NCBI RefSeq assembly: GCF_021151785.1
Contig: NZ_JAGKWP010000006.1
Span: 1-42,785 of the forward strand
Direction: 5' to 3'
DNA: 42,785 nucleotides
From: Flavobacterium sp.
Lineage (GTDB): Bacteria > Bacteroidota > Bacteroidia > Flavobacteriales > Flavobacteriaceae
Shown: one piece after another, positions 30,471 through 38,458 of the stretch
How positions within the stretch are numbered: position 1 is the stretch's first letter
How the letters are laid out: each line of letters begins with the position of its first letter
Notes under the pieces: generated by a model
What the model was told of the DNA's origin: nothing
The model's database searches: none
What the model saw: only the letters and a program-made list of their open reading frames with translations
Program-made: the position numbers and the translations under genes

Positions 30471-31046
30471 CTATTTCGTCTTCTTCACATATTGGGTTAA
30501 AATATAAATATTCTGGTTTTCTACTCTACCTTCTATAAGATTAGCGTCGTCCCAAACCAATTTAATATTATGAACGGCAGCTCCACGTTTTGCCGTAAAA
30601 GTAGCACCCTTCACATCTAAATCTTTAATTAAAACAACAGAATCACCATCTTGTAAAATGTTTCCATTAGAATCTTTATGAATAATTTTCCCTTCTTCAT
30701 CTTCATCTTCACCAGTTGCTTTTGCCCATTCTAAGGCGTCTTCATCTAAATACATCATGTCTAATAAATCATGATTTTTCAAACGGGCTAACATACGCCA
30801 AGAAACAATCTGAACTGGTAAATTCTCATTCCACATACTATCTGACAACCCTCTCCAATCATTGGGATTCATCAGTTCTTTATTTTCAATTTGCTCTTTT
30901 AAAGTCTGAGTGATTAAGATACAGTTTTCAGGTGTAGCCTCTGTTTTTGGCTCCACTAAATACACTACTAAATTTTCATCACTACCACTAATTTCACAAG
31001 TGTTTCCACTTCTGTCTCTTAATCTTTTTTCGGTTACAATACTCAT
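30471..31046 (-). CDS. PhnA-domain protein
   Basis: Cytoplasmic protein of 191 residues whose C-terminal domain (about 120-190) is the PhnA/YjdM domain: DSNGNILQDGDSVVLIKDLDVKG and AVHNIKLVWDDANLIEGRV. The name derives from phosphonate clusters but the domain's role is not established. In typical PhnA proteins the N-terminus is a Cys4 zinc ribbon. Here only one Cys remains at the equivalent knuckle (NTCEISGSDENLVVY), with one more later, so zinc binding is unlikely. A middle helical region (RMLARLKNHDLLDMMYLDEDALEWAKA) is also present. The DUF6646 gene lies nine bases upstream. Confidence 0.85.
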   Translation of the reverse strand: MSIVTEKRLRDRSGNTCEISGSDENLVVYLVEPKTEATPENCILITQTLKEQIENKELMNPNDWRGLSDSMWNENLPVQIVSWRMLARLKNHDLLDMMYLDEDALEWAKATGEDEDEEGKIIHKDSNGNILQDGDSVVLIKDLDVKGATFTAKRGAAVHNIKLVWDDANLIEGRVENQNIYILTQYVKKTK

Positions 31047-31055
31047 TTTATTGGG

Positions 31056-31562
31056 TTATAAATTAAAACTTGCTCCAATCTGGAACGTGAACTGGTTATT
31101 ATAGTCTCCAAAAATACCTGGAGTAGTATCATATTTTGCAATTGGAACAGCCGTCTCTGCATAAACTCCAAAACCATCGGTAAAAAAATAACGAAATCCT
31201 AAATGACCTCCAAAATTTCTAGTTCCTAAGTGTAATCCAGGATATAAATCCATATGCTCTTTTAAACCTATAACATTTCCTATATTAGCATTAAATCTAG
31301 CTTTCAGATCTGCTCTATCTTTAAATGCTGGTTTAATAGATTCATTTAAAACCGTTACACTTTCGGCATTCAACATATAACTAGCTACAAAACCAAAAGA
31401 CATGTTCTCTCCAATTCCGTAGTCATTAGTCACTATAATCCCTGAACCACCATCTTGAATTAAAGCTCCAATTTGTATTTTTTTATCACCTTTTCCTTTA
31501 TAAGCTTGTGCATTTACAAAAGCAGTGACCATTAAAAAAGCGATTAAAAGTGTTTTTTTCAT
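31056..31562 (-). CDS. DUF6646 family outer-membrane-like protein
   Basis: Exported protein of 168 residues with a signal peptide (residues 1-18, ending FVNAQA). The mature chain alternates polar and aromatic strands with Gly turns (KKIQIGALIQDGGSGIIVTNDYGIGENMSFGFVASY) and ends in an aromatic C-terminal strand (FTFQIGASFNL), as in small outer-membrane beta-barrels. I recognise it as DUF6646, function unknown. It is transcribed nine bases upstream of the PhnA-like gene, so the two probably share an operon. Confidence 0.78.
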   Translation of the reverse strand: MKKTLLIAFLMVTAFVNAQAYKGKGDKKIQIGALIQDGGSGIIVTNDYGIGENMSFGFVASYMLNAESVTVLNESIKPAFKDRADLKARFNANIGNVIGLKEHMDLYPGLHLGTRNFGGHLGFRYFFTDGFGVYAETAVPIAKYDTTPGIFGDYNNQFTFQIGASFNL

Positions 31563-31598
31563 ATGTTATTAATTTTATACAAAGATAATAATAACTGA

Positions 31599-32336
31599 TT
31601 AATTTCTTCCGGTTTCATCTGGATATAAGCTTGGTAACGGATCACTTTGCCAAAATTCTTTAGTGTCAATATCTAAAATGGTAAGTGGACCTTTAAAAGC
31701 GGCACCAGTATCTATATTCCAGACACAGGCTTTTTGAACAGGGGTAGTTTCTTGGATTCGAGTGGTAGGTGTATGTCCTATATAAATTTCGGTGTATAAC
31801 TTCAACCGATTAGGATACAACAGATCCTGTTTATTCATACTTGGATCTAACGCTAGAGCGGTTTCCCACAAGGTTCTATCCCAATAAAATAATTTAGGAA
31901 AATATTCGTATTCCACACCGTGTAAATTAGTGAAGCCCGCATGAACAAACAGTCGATTTGCAGCGTCTAAATGATAATTTTTCAAAGTCTTCAAAAAAGC
32001 TATATGCTTATTTTTTCGCTCTACCTCAACTTTCTCATAAGCTTCAACTGTAGCTTTACCTCCATGCTTAAACCACAAGGATTCATTGATATGTTCAAAC
32101 CTACCTTCCAACCAATCTAAAACTAATTCATCATGATTTCCTTTAATGAAAAGGCAAGTATGGGTTTGCTGTAAATCCATTAAAACATCTAAAACTTCTG
32201 GCGATTCACTCCATCCATCCATGTAATCACCTAAAAAAACCAAGGTATCTTCTGTAGTTACGGCTGCACGTTCTAAAACTTGTTTTAAAGCACGAAAACC
32301 ACCATGTATATCTCCAACTACTAAAGTTCGTTTCAT
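31599..32336 (-). CDS. Calcineurin-like metallophosphoesterase
   Basis: Serine/threonine-phosphatase-like metallophosphoesterase of 245 residues, cytoplasmic (no signal). The metal-binding motifs are complete: GDIHGGFRAL (residues 8-17), LGDYMDGWSESPE (near 35-47), KGNHDELV (near 65-72) and LFVHAGF (near 129), with a final GHTPT containing the last His (near 186). The GDxHG / GDYxD / GNHDE pattern resembles bacterial PrpA/PrpB and ApaH relatives. The target may be phosphoproteins or dinucleoside polyphosphates. It is divergent from feoA. Confidence 0.9.
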   Translation of the reverse strand: MKRTLVVGDIHGGFRALKQVLERAAVTTEDTLVFLGDYMDGWSESPEVLDVLMDLQQTHTCLFIKGNHDELVLDWLEGRFEHINESLWFKHGGKATVEAYEKVEVERKNKHIAFLKTLKNYHLDAANRLFVHAGFTNLHGVEYEYFPKLFYWDRTLWETALALDPSMNKQDLLYPNRLKLYTEIYIGHTPTTRIQETTPVQKACVWNIDTGAAFKGPLTILDIDTKEFWQSDPLPSLYPDETGRN

Positions 32337-32386
32337 TTGGGGTATAGGTATTTAATTGCACGAAATTACAAAAAAATAGACCAACT

Positions 32387-32412
32387 AAAAACATGATTTT
32401 TGTTATGTTTTT
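32387..32412. promoter_or_regulatory. Palindrome upstream of feoA (AAAAACAT-N10-ATGTTTTT)
   Basis: Eight-bp perfect arms with a 10-bp spacer, lying over the expected -33 region of the feoA promoter and in the shared region with the divergent phosphatase gene. Likely operator for a metal-responsive regulator; which one is not shown. Confidence 0.45.
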
Positions 32413-32427
32413 CTATGAACATTTGTG

Positions 32428-32435
32428 TACCTTTG
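32428..32435 (+). promoter_or_regulatory. Promoter -7 element (TACCTTTG) of feoAB
   Basis: TACCTTTG matches TAnnTTTG and lies 25 bases before the GTG start of feoA. A TTG at 32400-32402 is 25 bp upstream, slightly too far for a standard -33. Confidence 0.5.
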
Positions 32436-32460
32436 TATTTTAATTCAATCTAAATAAGTA

Positions 32461-32700
32461 GTGGAAAGTTGTCATTCAGCACTTTTAAAAAAAGGTCAAA
32501 AAGCAGAGATTGTTGAAATCAACATAGATGAAATCCCTTTAAAACTGATAGAAATGGGTTGTTTACCTGGCAATACTATTGAGCTTATCCAAATAGCCCC
32601 TTTAGGAGATCCACTTTTTTTTAATGTAAACGATTCAAAAGTAGCCATTCGTAAAAAAACAGCACAAGAAATTTACATCAATCCAGCATCAATTCAATAA
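32461..32700 (+). CDS. feoA: Ferrous iron transport protein A
   Basis: Small cytoplasmic SH3-like protein (79 residues) that assists FeoB. The pattern LLKKGQKAEIVEI ... LIEMGCLPGNTIELIQIAPLGDP ... VAIRKKTAQEI is the classical FeoA domain. The start codon is GTG: an in-frame stop lies two codons upstream and no in-frame ATG occurs before the conserved domain. The stop codon overlaps the feoB start by one base (TAATG), so the two are translationally coupled. Confidence 0.93.
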   Translation: MESCHSALLKKGQKAEIVEINIDEIPLKLIEMGCLPGNTIELIQIAPLGDPLFFNVNDSKVAIRKKTAQEIYINPASIQ

Positions 32701-34796
32701 TGGCAACAACAAATATAAAAGTGGCTTTAATAGGCAATCCAAATGTGGGAAAAACTTCGGTTTTTAACCACTTAACGGGTTTAAATCAACAAGTTGGGAA
32801 TTATCCCGGAATAACTGTTGATAAAAAAGTAGGAATCTCGAAACTAAATGAAACTACGCGTGCCAAAATCATTGATTTACCGGGTACATATAGTCTAAAT
32901 GCTAGCTCTATAGATGAAAATGTAGTGATTGAACTGCTACTAAATAAAAATGATGAGGATTTTCCAGATGTGGTAGTTGTTGTAACCGAAGTGGAAAATT
33001 TGAAACGTAATTTATTACTTTTCACTCAAATTAAGGACCTAGAAATCCCTACCCTTTTAGTCATTAACATGAGTGACCGAATGAAACTAAAAGGAATTGA
33101 ATTAAACATCCCTCATCTTGAAGCTGCACTTAAAACTAAGATTGCCTTGGTAAGTTCTCGAAAAAACTTAGGAATTGATGCTATTAAAGAACTTATTTTA
33201 AATTACAAATCACTTTCCATCGAACCTTGCTTGAATGCTAGTTCCATAGATCCAGAATATTTTGATCGATTGAGAAAAGCATTTCCTAATCAGTTACTTT
33301 ATAAACTTTGGTTAGTAATTACTCAAGATGTGAATTTCTTAAATTTACAACGAAAAGAAATCGAAAATAATTTCACAAAGTCACACAATGAACTCAAACG
33401 TTTACAACAAAAGGAAACTATTAAACGCTATCAATTTATCAATGACACACTTAAAATAGGTCAAAATATTGACAAATCAAAAGCTAGTGATATTCAAACA
33501 AAGCTAGACAATATACTTACACATAAAGTGTTTGGTTATTTGATTTTCTTTGGTATTTTACTGTTGATTTTCCAGTCCATTTTTGATTGGAGTAGCGTCC
33601 CCATGGATTTTATCGATAGTACTTTTGCTAACCTTAGTTCATATGCCAAAACTGCTTTGCCGCCCGGAAAATTCACAGACTTGATTTCAGATGGAATTAT
33701 TCCTGGTATTGGTGGAATCGTCATTTTTATTCCTCAAATTGCTTTTTTATTTTTATTTATTTCTGTCTTAGAAGAGAGCGGATATATGAGTAGAGTAGTA
33801 TTCTTGACGGATAAAATCATGCGTAAATTTGGACTATCTGGAAAAAGTATCGTACCTCTTATTTCAGGTACAGCTTGTGCCATTCCAGCTATTATGGGGA
33901 CACGAAATATCGAAAATTGGAAAGAACGATTAGTCACTATTTTAGTTACTCCTTTTATTACTTGTTCCGCTCGTTTACCTGTTTATGCTATCTTAATCTC
34001 CTTAATTATTCCTGAAAAAAGAATAGTTGGGTTGAGTTTACAAGGTTTAACATTAATGAGTTTATATTTCATTGCATTCTTAATGGCTATAGCATCTGCT
34101 TATTTACTAAATCGAGTGTTGAAATTAAAATGCAAATCTTACTTTGTAGTAGAAATGCCAAGCTATAAAGTTCCGATGTTAAAAAATGTGGGAATTAATG
34201 TGCTAGAAAAAACAAAAGCTTTTGTAACTGGAGCTGGAAAAATTATTTTAGCCCTTTCTGTTATTCTATGGTTTTTAGGTTCACATGGCACGGCTAATTT
34301 TGATAATGCGGAAAAAATTATCTCGAAAAAACATGCCAATACAGATTTGGCAAAAGGTGCTTTTGAAGATCAAGTAAATGCCTTTAAACTTGAAAACTCC
34401 TATATTGGGATGATGGGCAAATCGATTGAACCTATTATTCGTCCCTTAGGTTATGATTGGAAAATTGGAGTAGCAGTTGTTAGTTCCTTTGCTGCAAGAG
34501 AGGTTTTTGTAGGCACTTTAGCAACTATTTACAGTGTGGGTAGTCAAGGCGAAAACGAGGGCACTATTAAATTAAAAATGGCAGAAGATATTAACCCCGA
34601 AACTGGCAAAAAGATTTTTAACTTTGCTACAGGAATTTCATTATTGTTATTCTATGCCTTTGCAATGCAATGCATTAGTACATTAGCAATTGTAAAAAAA
34701 GAAACCAACTCATGGAAATGGCCAATGATTCAATTGTTTTTCATGAGTGGATTAGCCTATGTCTCGGCTTTAATTGCCTACCAATTATTGAAATAA
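32700..34796 (+). CDS. feoB: Ferrous iron transporter B
   Basis: Inner-membrane Fe(II) transporter of 698 residues. The N-terminal G-protein domain has G1 GNPNVGKTS (residues 12-20), the switch segment with NYPGITVD, G3 DLPGTYS and G4-like NMSDRMK. A helical guanine-dissociation-inhibitor-like region follows. The membrane part carries two Gate-type motifs (around GYMSRVVFLTDKIMRKFGLSGKS with GTACAIPAIMGTRN, and near SFAAREVFVGTLATIY). Length is normal. It is coupled to feoA upstream and followed by a 40-codon Cys-rich gene typical of Bacteroidota feo operons. Confidence 0.96.
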   Translation: MATTNIKVALIGNPNVGKTSVFNHLTGLNQQVGNYPGITVDKKVGISKLNETTRAKIIDLPGTYSLNASSIDENVVIELLLNKNDEDFPDVVVVVTEVENLKRNLLLFTQIKDLEIPTLLVINMSDRMKLKGIELNIPHLEAALKTKIALVSSRKNLGIDAIKELILNYKSLSIEPCLNASSIDPEYFDRLRKAFPNQLLYKLWLVITQDVNFLNLQRKEIENNFTKSHNELKRLQQKETIKRYQFINDTLKIGQNIDKSKASDIQTKLDNILTHKVFGYLIFFGILLLIFQSIFDWSSVPMDFIDSTFANLSSYAKTALPPGKFTDLISDGIIPGIGGIVIFIPQIAFLFLFISVLEESGYMSRVVFLTDKIMRKFGLSGKSIVPLISGTACAIPAIMGTRNIENWKERLVTILVTPFITCSARLPVYAILISLIIPEKRIVGLSLQGLTLMSLYFIAFLMAIASAYLLNRVLKLKCKSYFVVEMPSYKVPMLKNVGINVLEKTKAFVTGAGKIILALSVILWFLGSHGTANFDNAEKIISKKHANTDLAKGAFEDQVNAFKLENSYIGMMGKSIEPIIRPLGYDWKIGVAVVSSFAAREVFVGTLATIYSVGSQGENEGTIKLKMAEDINPETGKKIFNFATGISLLLFYAFAMQCISTLAIVKKETNSWKWPMIQLFFMSGLAYVSALIAYQLLK

Positions 34797-34811
34797 TGAT
34801 AGAAAATTAAT

Positions 34812-34934
34812 ATGATACAAGATATTTTAGTTTATACAACGTTAGTTATAGCAGTTAGTTTTTTAATAAAAAAATTCCTTTTTAAGAAGAAATCATCTAG
34901 CAAAAACTGTGGAGAAAATTGCGATTGTAAATAG
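34812..34934 (+). CDS. FeoB-associated Cys-rich membrane protein
   Basis: A 40-residue gene beginning at ATG 34812. One membrane segment (IQDILVYTTLVIAVSFLIKK) is followed by a basic stretch KKFLFKKKSSSK and a Cys-rich tail NCGENCDCK. This matches the small FeoB-associated Cys-rich proteins known to follow feoB in Bacteroidota and Firmicutes, sometimes regarded as a FeoC substitute. The three Cys at the C-terminus could hand over Fe(II) or sense redox state. It begins 15 bases after feoB, and its stop is two bases from the end of the convergent lipoprotein gene. Confidence 0.85.
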   Translation: MIQDILVYTTLVIAVSFLIKKFLFKKKSSSKNCGENCDCK

Positions 34935-34936
34935 TT

Positions 34937-35332
34937 CTATTCCAAAATCAACTCAATTGTATACTCTTTTAATTCAATTGAATTTTCTGTTTTTAAAGGT
35001 AAAATTCTATATCCTCGAAGTGTTCTCCCTTTAGGAATAAACTTAGAAAACCAAAGTAAATTTTCGTCTTTAGTTTTAGGTGAAAAGTTCAAGTAATTTG
35101 TTTGAATCAATTTGTTCTTTTGCCAAACACTTAACTCAATGATTAATTCACCCGACCAAATGCAATTGGTTCCTTCCGGACATCTTGAGTCAGAAATTAC
35201 TTTATTAATTACAAATGAATAATCTTCAAAAAGCAATGTTTTCTTGGAAGTTATTTCATAATTTGATTTTGGTACTTGAGAAAATTTACAAGCAACAAAA
35301 AATAAAAGCAGCAAAAAAAACAATTTTCTCAT
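34937..35332 (-). CDS. Small lipoprotein with DSRCP...NCIWSGE motif
   Basis: Lipoprotein of 131 residues. The signal ends in FFVAC (Cys15). The mature domain contains VISDSRCPEGTNCIWSGELIIEL, a motif with two Cys that recurs in uncharacterised flavobacterial lipoproteins, in a beta-rich context. The Cys pair may form a disulfide in the periplasm. Its start is one base from the stop of the ZIP transporter gene, so it is probably the last gene of the regulator-ZIP-lipoprotein unit. A metal-related role is suggested by context only. Confidence 0.72.
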   Translation of the reverse strand: MRKLFFLLLLFFVACKFSQVPKSNYEITSKKTLLFEDYSFVINKVISDSRCPEGTNCIWSGELIIELSVWQKNKLIQTNYLNFSPKTKDENLLWFSKFIPKGRTLRGYRILPLKTENSIELKEYTIELILE

Positions 35333-35333
35333 T

Positions 35334-36152
35334 TTATCCCAGAGCTACATCTAAACTCATCATGACAATAAAACCACCAATAAATCCTAAGGTGGCAATA
35401 TCTGTATTTTTATCTTGCTGGGTTTCTGGAATCACTTCTTCCACTACAACAAAAATCATAGCTCCAGCGGCAAATGCTAAAGCATAAGGCAAAATAGGTG
35501 TAAAAAAAGTAACTGCAATAGCTCCTAAAACACCTGCTATAGGCTCCACTAGGGCAGACGATTGTCCATACATAAAACTCTTTCGTCTACTCATCCCCAT
35601 ACGTCTTAGAGGCATTGAAACTGCAATTCCCTCTGGAAAATTTTGTATACCTATACCAATAGCTAAAGTCACTGCACCTGCAATAGATGCCTCAGGAATT
35701 CCAGCTGCTACACCTCCAAACAAAACACCTACTGCTAAACCTTCTGGAATATTATGCAGAGTAATAGCTAAAACTAATAGAGTAGTTCTTTGCCAAGGCG
35801 ATTTCATTCCTTCTGTTTCTTTAAAGTTTATATGTAGGTGAGGCAACGTTTTATCTAAAGCAAATAAAAACAAAGCCCCCAATAGAAAACCAATAGCAGC
35901 GGGCATCACTTTTTCAAACCCCTCGCCTTTACTCATTTCTATAGCAGGAGAAAGTAAACTCCAATAACTGGCTGCTACCATTACACCTCCTGTAAAACCA
36001 AGCATTCCGTCTAATACTGTTCGATTCATTGTCTTAAAAAAGAAAACAAATGATGCTCCTGCCGCAGTTACAAACCAAGTAAATGTAGTAGCCAATAATG
36101 CCGCCCAAACAGGATCTGTTTTTTCTAAGTAGGCAATTAATTCTTCAAACAT
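35334..36152 (-). CDS. ZIP-family divalent-metal transporter
   Basis: Inner-membrane ZIP transporter of 272 residues with about eight membrane segments, of the GufA/ZupT type that imports Zn, Fe or Mn. The metal-site helices are clear: TLHNIPEGLAVGVLFG (near 130-145, with His, Asn, Glu) and IGIQNFPEGIAVSMPLRR (near 167-184, the paired NFPEG). The loop before them is His-rich only modestly (LPHLHINFKETEG). It is encoded 32 bases downstream of the DtxR/MntR-type regulator, which probably controls it. Confidence 0.92.
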   Translation of the reverse strand: MFEELIAYLEKTDPVWAALLATTFTWFVTAAGASFVFFFKTMNRTVLDGMLGFTGGVMVAASYWSLLSPAIEMSKGEGFEKVMPAAIGFLLGALFLFALDKTLPHLHINFKETEGMKSPWQRTTLLVLAITLHNIPEGLAVGVLFGGVAAGIPEASIAGAVTLAIGIGIQNFPEGIAVSMPLRRMGMSRRKSFMYGQSSALVEPIAGVLGAIAVTFFTPILPYALAFAAGAMIFVVVEEVIPETQQDKNTDIATLGFIGGFIVMMSLDVALG

Positions 36153-36184
36153 AATTTAATATATTTTAGTTAAAAACATTGTAT

Positions 36185-36832
36185 TCATTTAACAAATAAA
36201 TTGTTAGCAATTTTATCTGAAATAACTAAAACTTGGTTCCCTATACCAATCTTTAATGTTCCGTCAAAAGATTCCTTTTCTAGTAATTGTAAAGTCGTAC
36301 CTAAAGCAATATTTTGCTTATCTAAATACTTCAAGAAATCAGCAGATGAATCTTTTACTCCAATACAAGTCACTTTTTGCCCTACTTCAATTTCAGCTAA
36401 CAACCACTTGTCTACTATTGAAATCTCTCCTTTTGCATTCGGGATAGGATCTCCATGAGGATCGTAACTTGGAAACCCCAAGAACTGATCCAATTGATTT
36501 ATTAACTTTTCTGACTGAATATGTTCTAATTCTTCAGCGACTTCATGTACTTCATCCCAAGCGAAACCTAATTTCTCAACTAAAAAAACTTCCCAAAGGC
36601 GATGCTTTCTAATAATCATTTTGGCTGAAAGTTTTCCCAACTCCGTTAAGTTTACACCTTGGTATTTTTGATAGGTAACTAATTCCTTTTCGGCTAATTT
36701 TTTTAACATATCCGTCACGGATGAAGCTTTAGTATCTAATGAAGCCGCAATGGCGTTTGTATTTACTCCTTTTGGCATTAGATGTGTTAAATGATAAATC
36801 GCTTTCAGGTAATTTTCTTCTGAAGTTGTCAT
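36185..36832 (-). CDS. DtxR/MntR-family metal-dependent regulator with FeoA-like domain
   Basis: Metal-responsive repressor of 215 residues. The N-terminal winged helix (about 1-60: SSEE-like TTSEENYLKAIYHL ... NAIAASLDTKASSVTDMLKKL) is followed by the dimerisation and metal-binding domain (HRLWEVFLVEKLGF, EELEHIQSEKL). The C-terminal SH3/FeoA-like domain (about 145-215, GQKVTCIGVKDSSADFLKYL) completes the three-domain architecture of DtxR/IdeR. I chose ATG 36832 because homologues start MTTSEENYLK. It is upstream of the ZIP gene. Palindromes upstream could be its own operators, and feoAB a distant target. Confidence 0.92.
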   Translation of the reverse strand: MTTSEENYLKAIYHLTHLMPKGVNTNAIAASLDTKASSVTDMLKKLAEKELVTYQKYQGVNLTELGKLSAKMIIRKHRLWEVFLVEKLGFAWDEVHEVAEELEHIQSEKLINQLDQFLGFPSYDPHGDPIPNAKGEISIVDKWLLAEIEVGQKVTCIGVKDSSADFLKYLDKQNIALGTTLQLLEKESFDGTLKIGIGNQVLVISDKIANNLFVK

Positions 36833-36839
36833 AAAAAAC

Positions 36840-36863
36840 AATATTTAAACAAATATAAATATT
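36840..36863. promoter_or_regulatory. Inverted repeat AATATTTA-N8-TAAATATT just upstream of the DtxR-type gene
   Basis: Eight-bp perfect arms, AT-only, spanning 24 bp and ending eight bases before the start codon. This position and size suit an autoregulatory operator, although AT-rich DNA gives such palindromes by chance. Confidence 0.35.
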
Positions 36864-36869
36864 TTATTA

Positions 36870-36897
36870 TTAAGCTTGTAATTTATTTTTAGCTTAA
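36870..36897. promoter_or_regulatory. Inverted repeat TTAAGCT-N14-AGCTTAA upstream of the DtxR-type gene
   Basis: Seven-bp perfect arms whose centres are 21 bp apart, i.e. on the same DNA face two turns apart, a layout used by dimeric repressors. It contains G/C and so is less likely to be chance than its AT-only neighbour. Confidence 0.4.
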
Positions 36898-36940
36898 TCT
36901 AAACTGTGTGTTTTAAAAATACTCTTCTAATTAATAGCCA

Positions 36941-36974
36941 AAAAAAAAGTAACAAAATAGTATTTGTTACTTTT
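36941..36974 (-). terminator. Intrinsic terminator of the ferredoxin gene (minus strand)
   Basis: Twelve-bp perfect stem AAAAGTAACAAA / TTTGTTACTTTT with a six-base loop. An extra A run on the plus strand supplies the U-tract for minus-strand transcripts. Confidence 0.85.
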
Positions 36975-36994
36975 AAGATCATATATATTAAATT

Positions 36995-37327
36995 TTATTG
37001 TTCTGGTGCAATTTGAATTTCTAAACCTTCCAAATCTTCAGAAATATGGATCTGACAACCTAATCGACTATTTTCCTTCACATGATAAGCCTCGTCTAAC
37101 ATTGCTTCTTCGTCCGGATTTCTTTCTAATGAAATTACATCATTAAGCACATAAACTTGACAGGAAGCACACATGGCCATACCACCGCAAATTCCTAATG
37201 TTCCTTCCTCAGCTAATTCATATGACCGTATTAGCTCCATAACGTTCATGTTCATGTCAGTTGGCGCTTGTACTTCGTGTCTTTCGCCATTTCGATCTGT
37301 AATATAAATTGTTATGTCTTGAGCCAT
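36995..37327 (-). CDS. 2Fe-2S ferredoxin (adrenodoxin type)
   Basis: Electron carrier of 110 residues with the four cluster ligands in the adrenodoxin-like spacing: Cys in GICGGMAMCASCQVYV (C-x5-C-x2-C) and the fourth in RLGCQIHI. The C-terminal half has the acidic surface typical for docking with reductases. The start at 37327 (MAQDITIYITDRNG) matches the family; three residues more are possible. The gene begins within two bases of the end of the ferredoxin-NADP reductase gene, so the pair form a functional unit delivering electrons, possibly for Fe-S assembly. Confidence 0.93.
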   Translation of the reverse strand: MAQDITIYITDRNGERHEVQAPTDMNMNVMELIRSYELAEEGTLGICGGMAMCASCQVYVLNDVISLERNPDEEAMLDEAYHVKENSRLGCQIHISEDLEGLEIQIAPEQ

Positions 37328-37328
37328 A

Positions 37329-38381
37329 TTATTCAATTGCTTTAACTACTGCTTTTTCTGCTTCTTTTCTAGTTCCATCAAAACCATCAACCCCTGAAAC
37401 TGTGGTATATTTTAACACGTAACGTTTTCCAGGATTTATTCTATTATAAACACTTTGACACATTAAAGTAGCTTCGTGGAATCCACATAAAATTAATTTC
37501 AATTTTCCTGGATAAATATTCACATCACCAATTGCATAAATACCTTCAATATTGGTTTGATAATCTAATGCATTATTTACTTTAATTGCATTCTTTTCGA
37601 TTTCTAATCCCCAATTTGCGATAGCACCTAACTTTGGTGTAAGTCCAAATAACGGAATAAAGAAGTCAGTTTCTATTTTTTTATGCTCACCATTTATATC
37701 TAATGTTACAGCTTCAACTTGATTTTCACCGTGCACAGCAATAACTTCTGCTGGGGTAATCAAATTAATTTTACCCAATTTTTTTAATTCTTGAACTTTC
37801 TCAACAGAATCTAAGGCTCCTCTAAATTCATTTCGTCTATGCACCAAAGTAACTGATTTTGCAACATTTGATAAAAATACACTCCAATCTAATGCTGAAT
37901 CTCCACCACCAGCGATAACAATGTTTTTATCTTTGAATTGGTCTGGGTTTTTAACAAAATATTCCACCCCTTTTTCTTCATAAAATGCAATATTGTCAAT
38001 AGCAGGTTTTCTTGGTTCAAAAGTTCCTAATCCACCCGCAATAGCAACAGCTTTAGCATGATGTTTTGTTCCTTTATTTGTAGTTACCACAAATGTTCCA
38101 TCTTCTAATTTATCAATTGTTTCTGCTGTTTCTGATAATGTGAAACCTGGTTGAAATTGCTTAATCTGCTCCATTAAATTATCAACTAATTCTCCAGCTA
38201 AAACCGATGGATAACCAGGAATATCGAAGATAGGTTTTTTAGGATATAATTCGGCCAACTGCCCTCCCGGTTGTGGTAAAGCATCAATAATATGACATTT
38301 TAATTGCAATAATCCGGCTTCAAAAACCGCAAAGAGTCCCGTTGGACCTGCTCCAATGATAAGTATATCTGTTTCAATCAT
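37329..38381 (-). CDS. Ferredoxin--NADP(+) reductase (thioredoxin-reductase-like, type 2)
   Basis: FAD-containing reductase of 350 residues related to B. subtilis YumC and thioredoxin reductases but without a CxxC. FAD-binding GAGPTGLFAVFEAG (residues 9-22), FDIPGYPSV (near 52), the NADP-binding GGGDSALDWSVFL (near 158-170) and YAIGDVNIYPGKL (near 283-295) are all present. The absence of the redox Cys pair argues for ferredoxin as electron partner. The ferredoxin gene immediately downstream fits exactly. Together they could supply electrons for Fe-S cluster synthesis or biosynthetic enzymes. Confidence 0.92.
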   Translation of the reverse strand: MIETDILIIGAGPTGLFAVFEAGLLQLKCHIIDALPQPGGQLAELYPKKPIFDIPGYPSVLAGELVDNLMEQIKQFQPGFTLSETAETIDKLEDGTFVVTTNKGTKHHAKAVAIAGGLGTFEPRKPAIDNIAFYEEKGVEYFVKNPDQFKDKNIVIAGGGDSALDWSVFLSNVAKSVTLVHRRNEFRGALDSVEKVQELKKLGKINLITPAEVIAVHGENQVEAVTLDINGEHKKIETDFFIPLFGLTPKLGAIANWGLEIEKNAIKVNNALDYQTNIEGIYAIGDVNIYPGKLKLILCGFHEATLMCQSVYNRINPGKRYVLKYTTVSGVDGFDGTRKEAEKAVVKAIE

Positions 38382-38458
38382 GATTTAGAATTTGAGATTA
38401 CAAAGTAAAGACCTATTTCTTATTTGAAATATGACATATATCAACCATGAGGTTTTTA

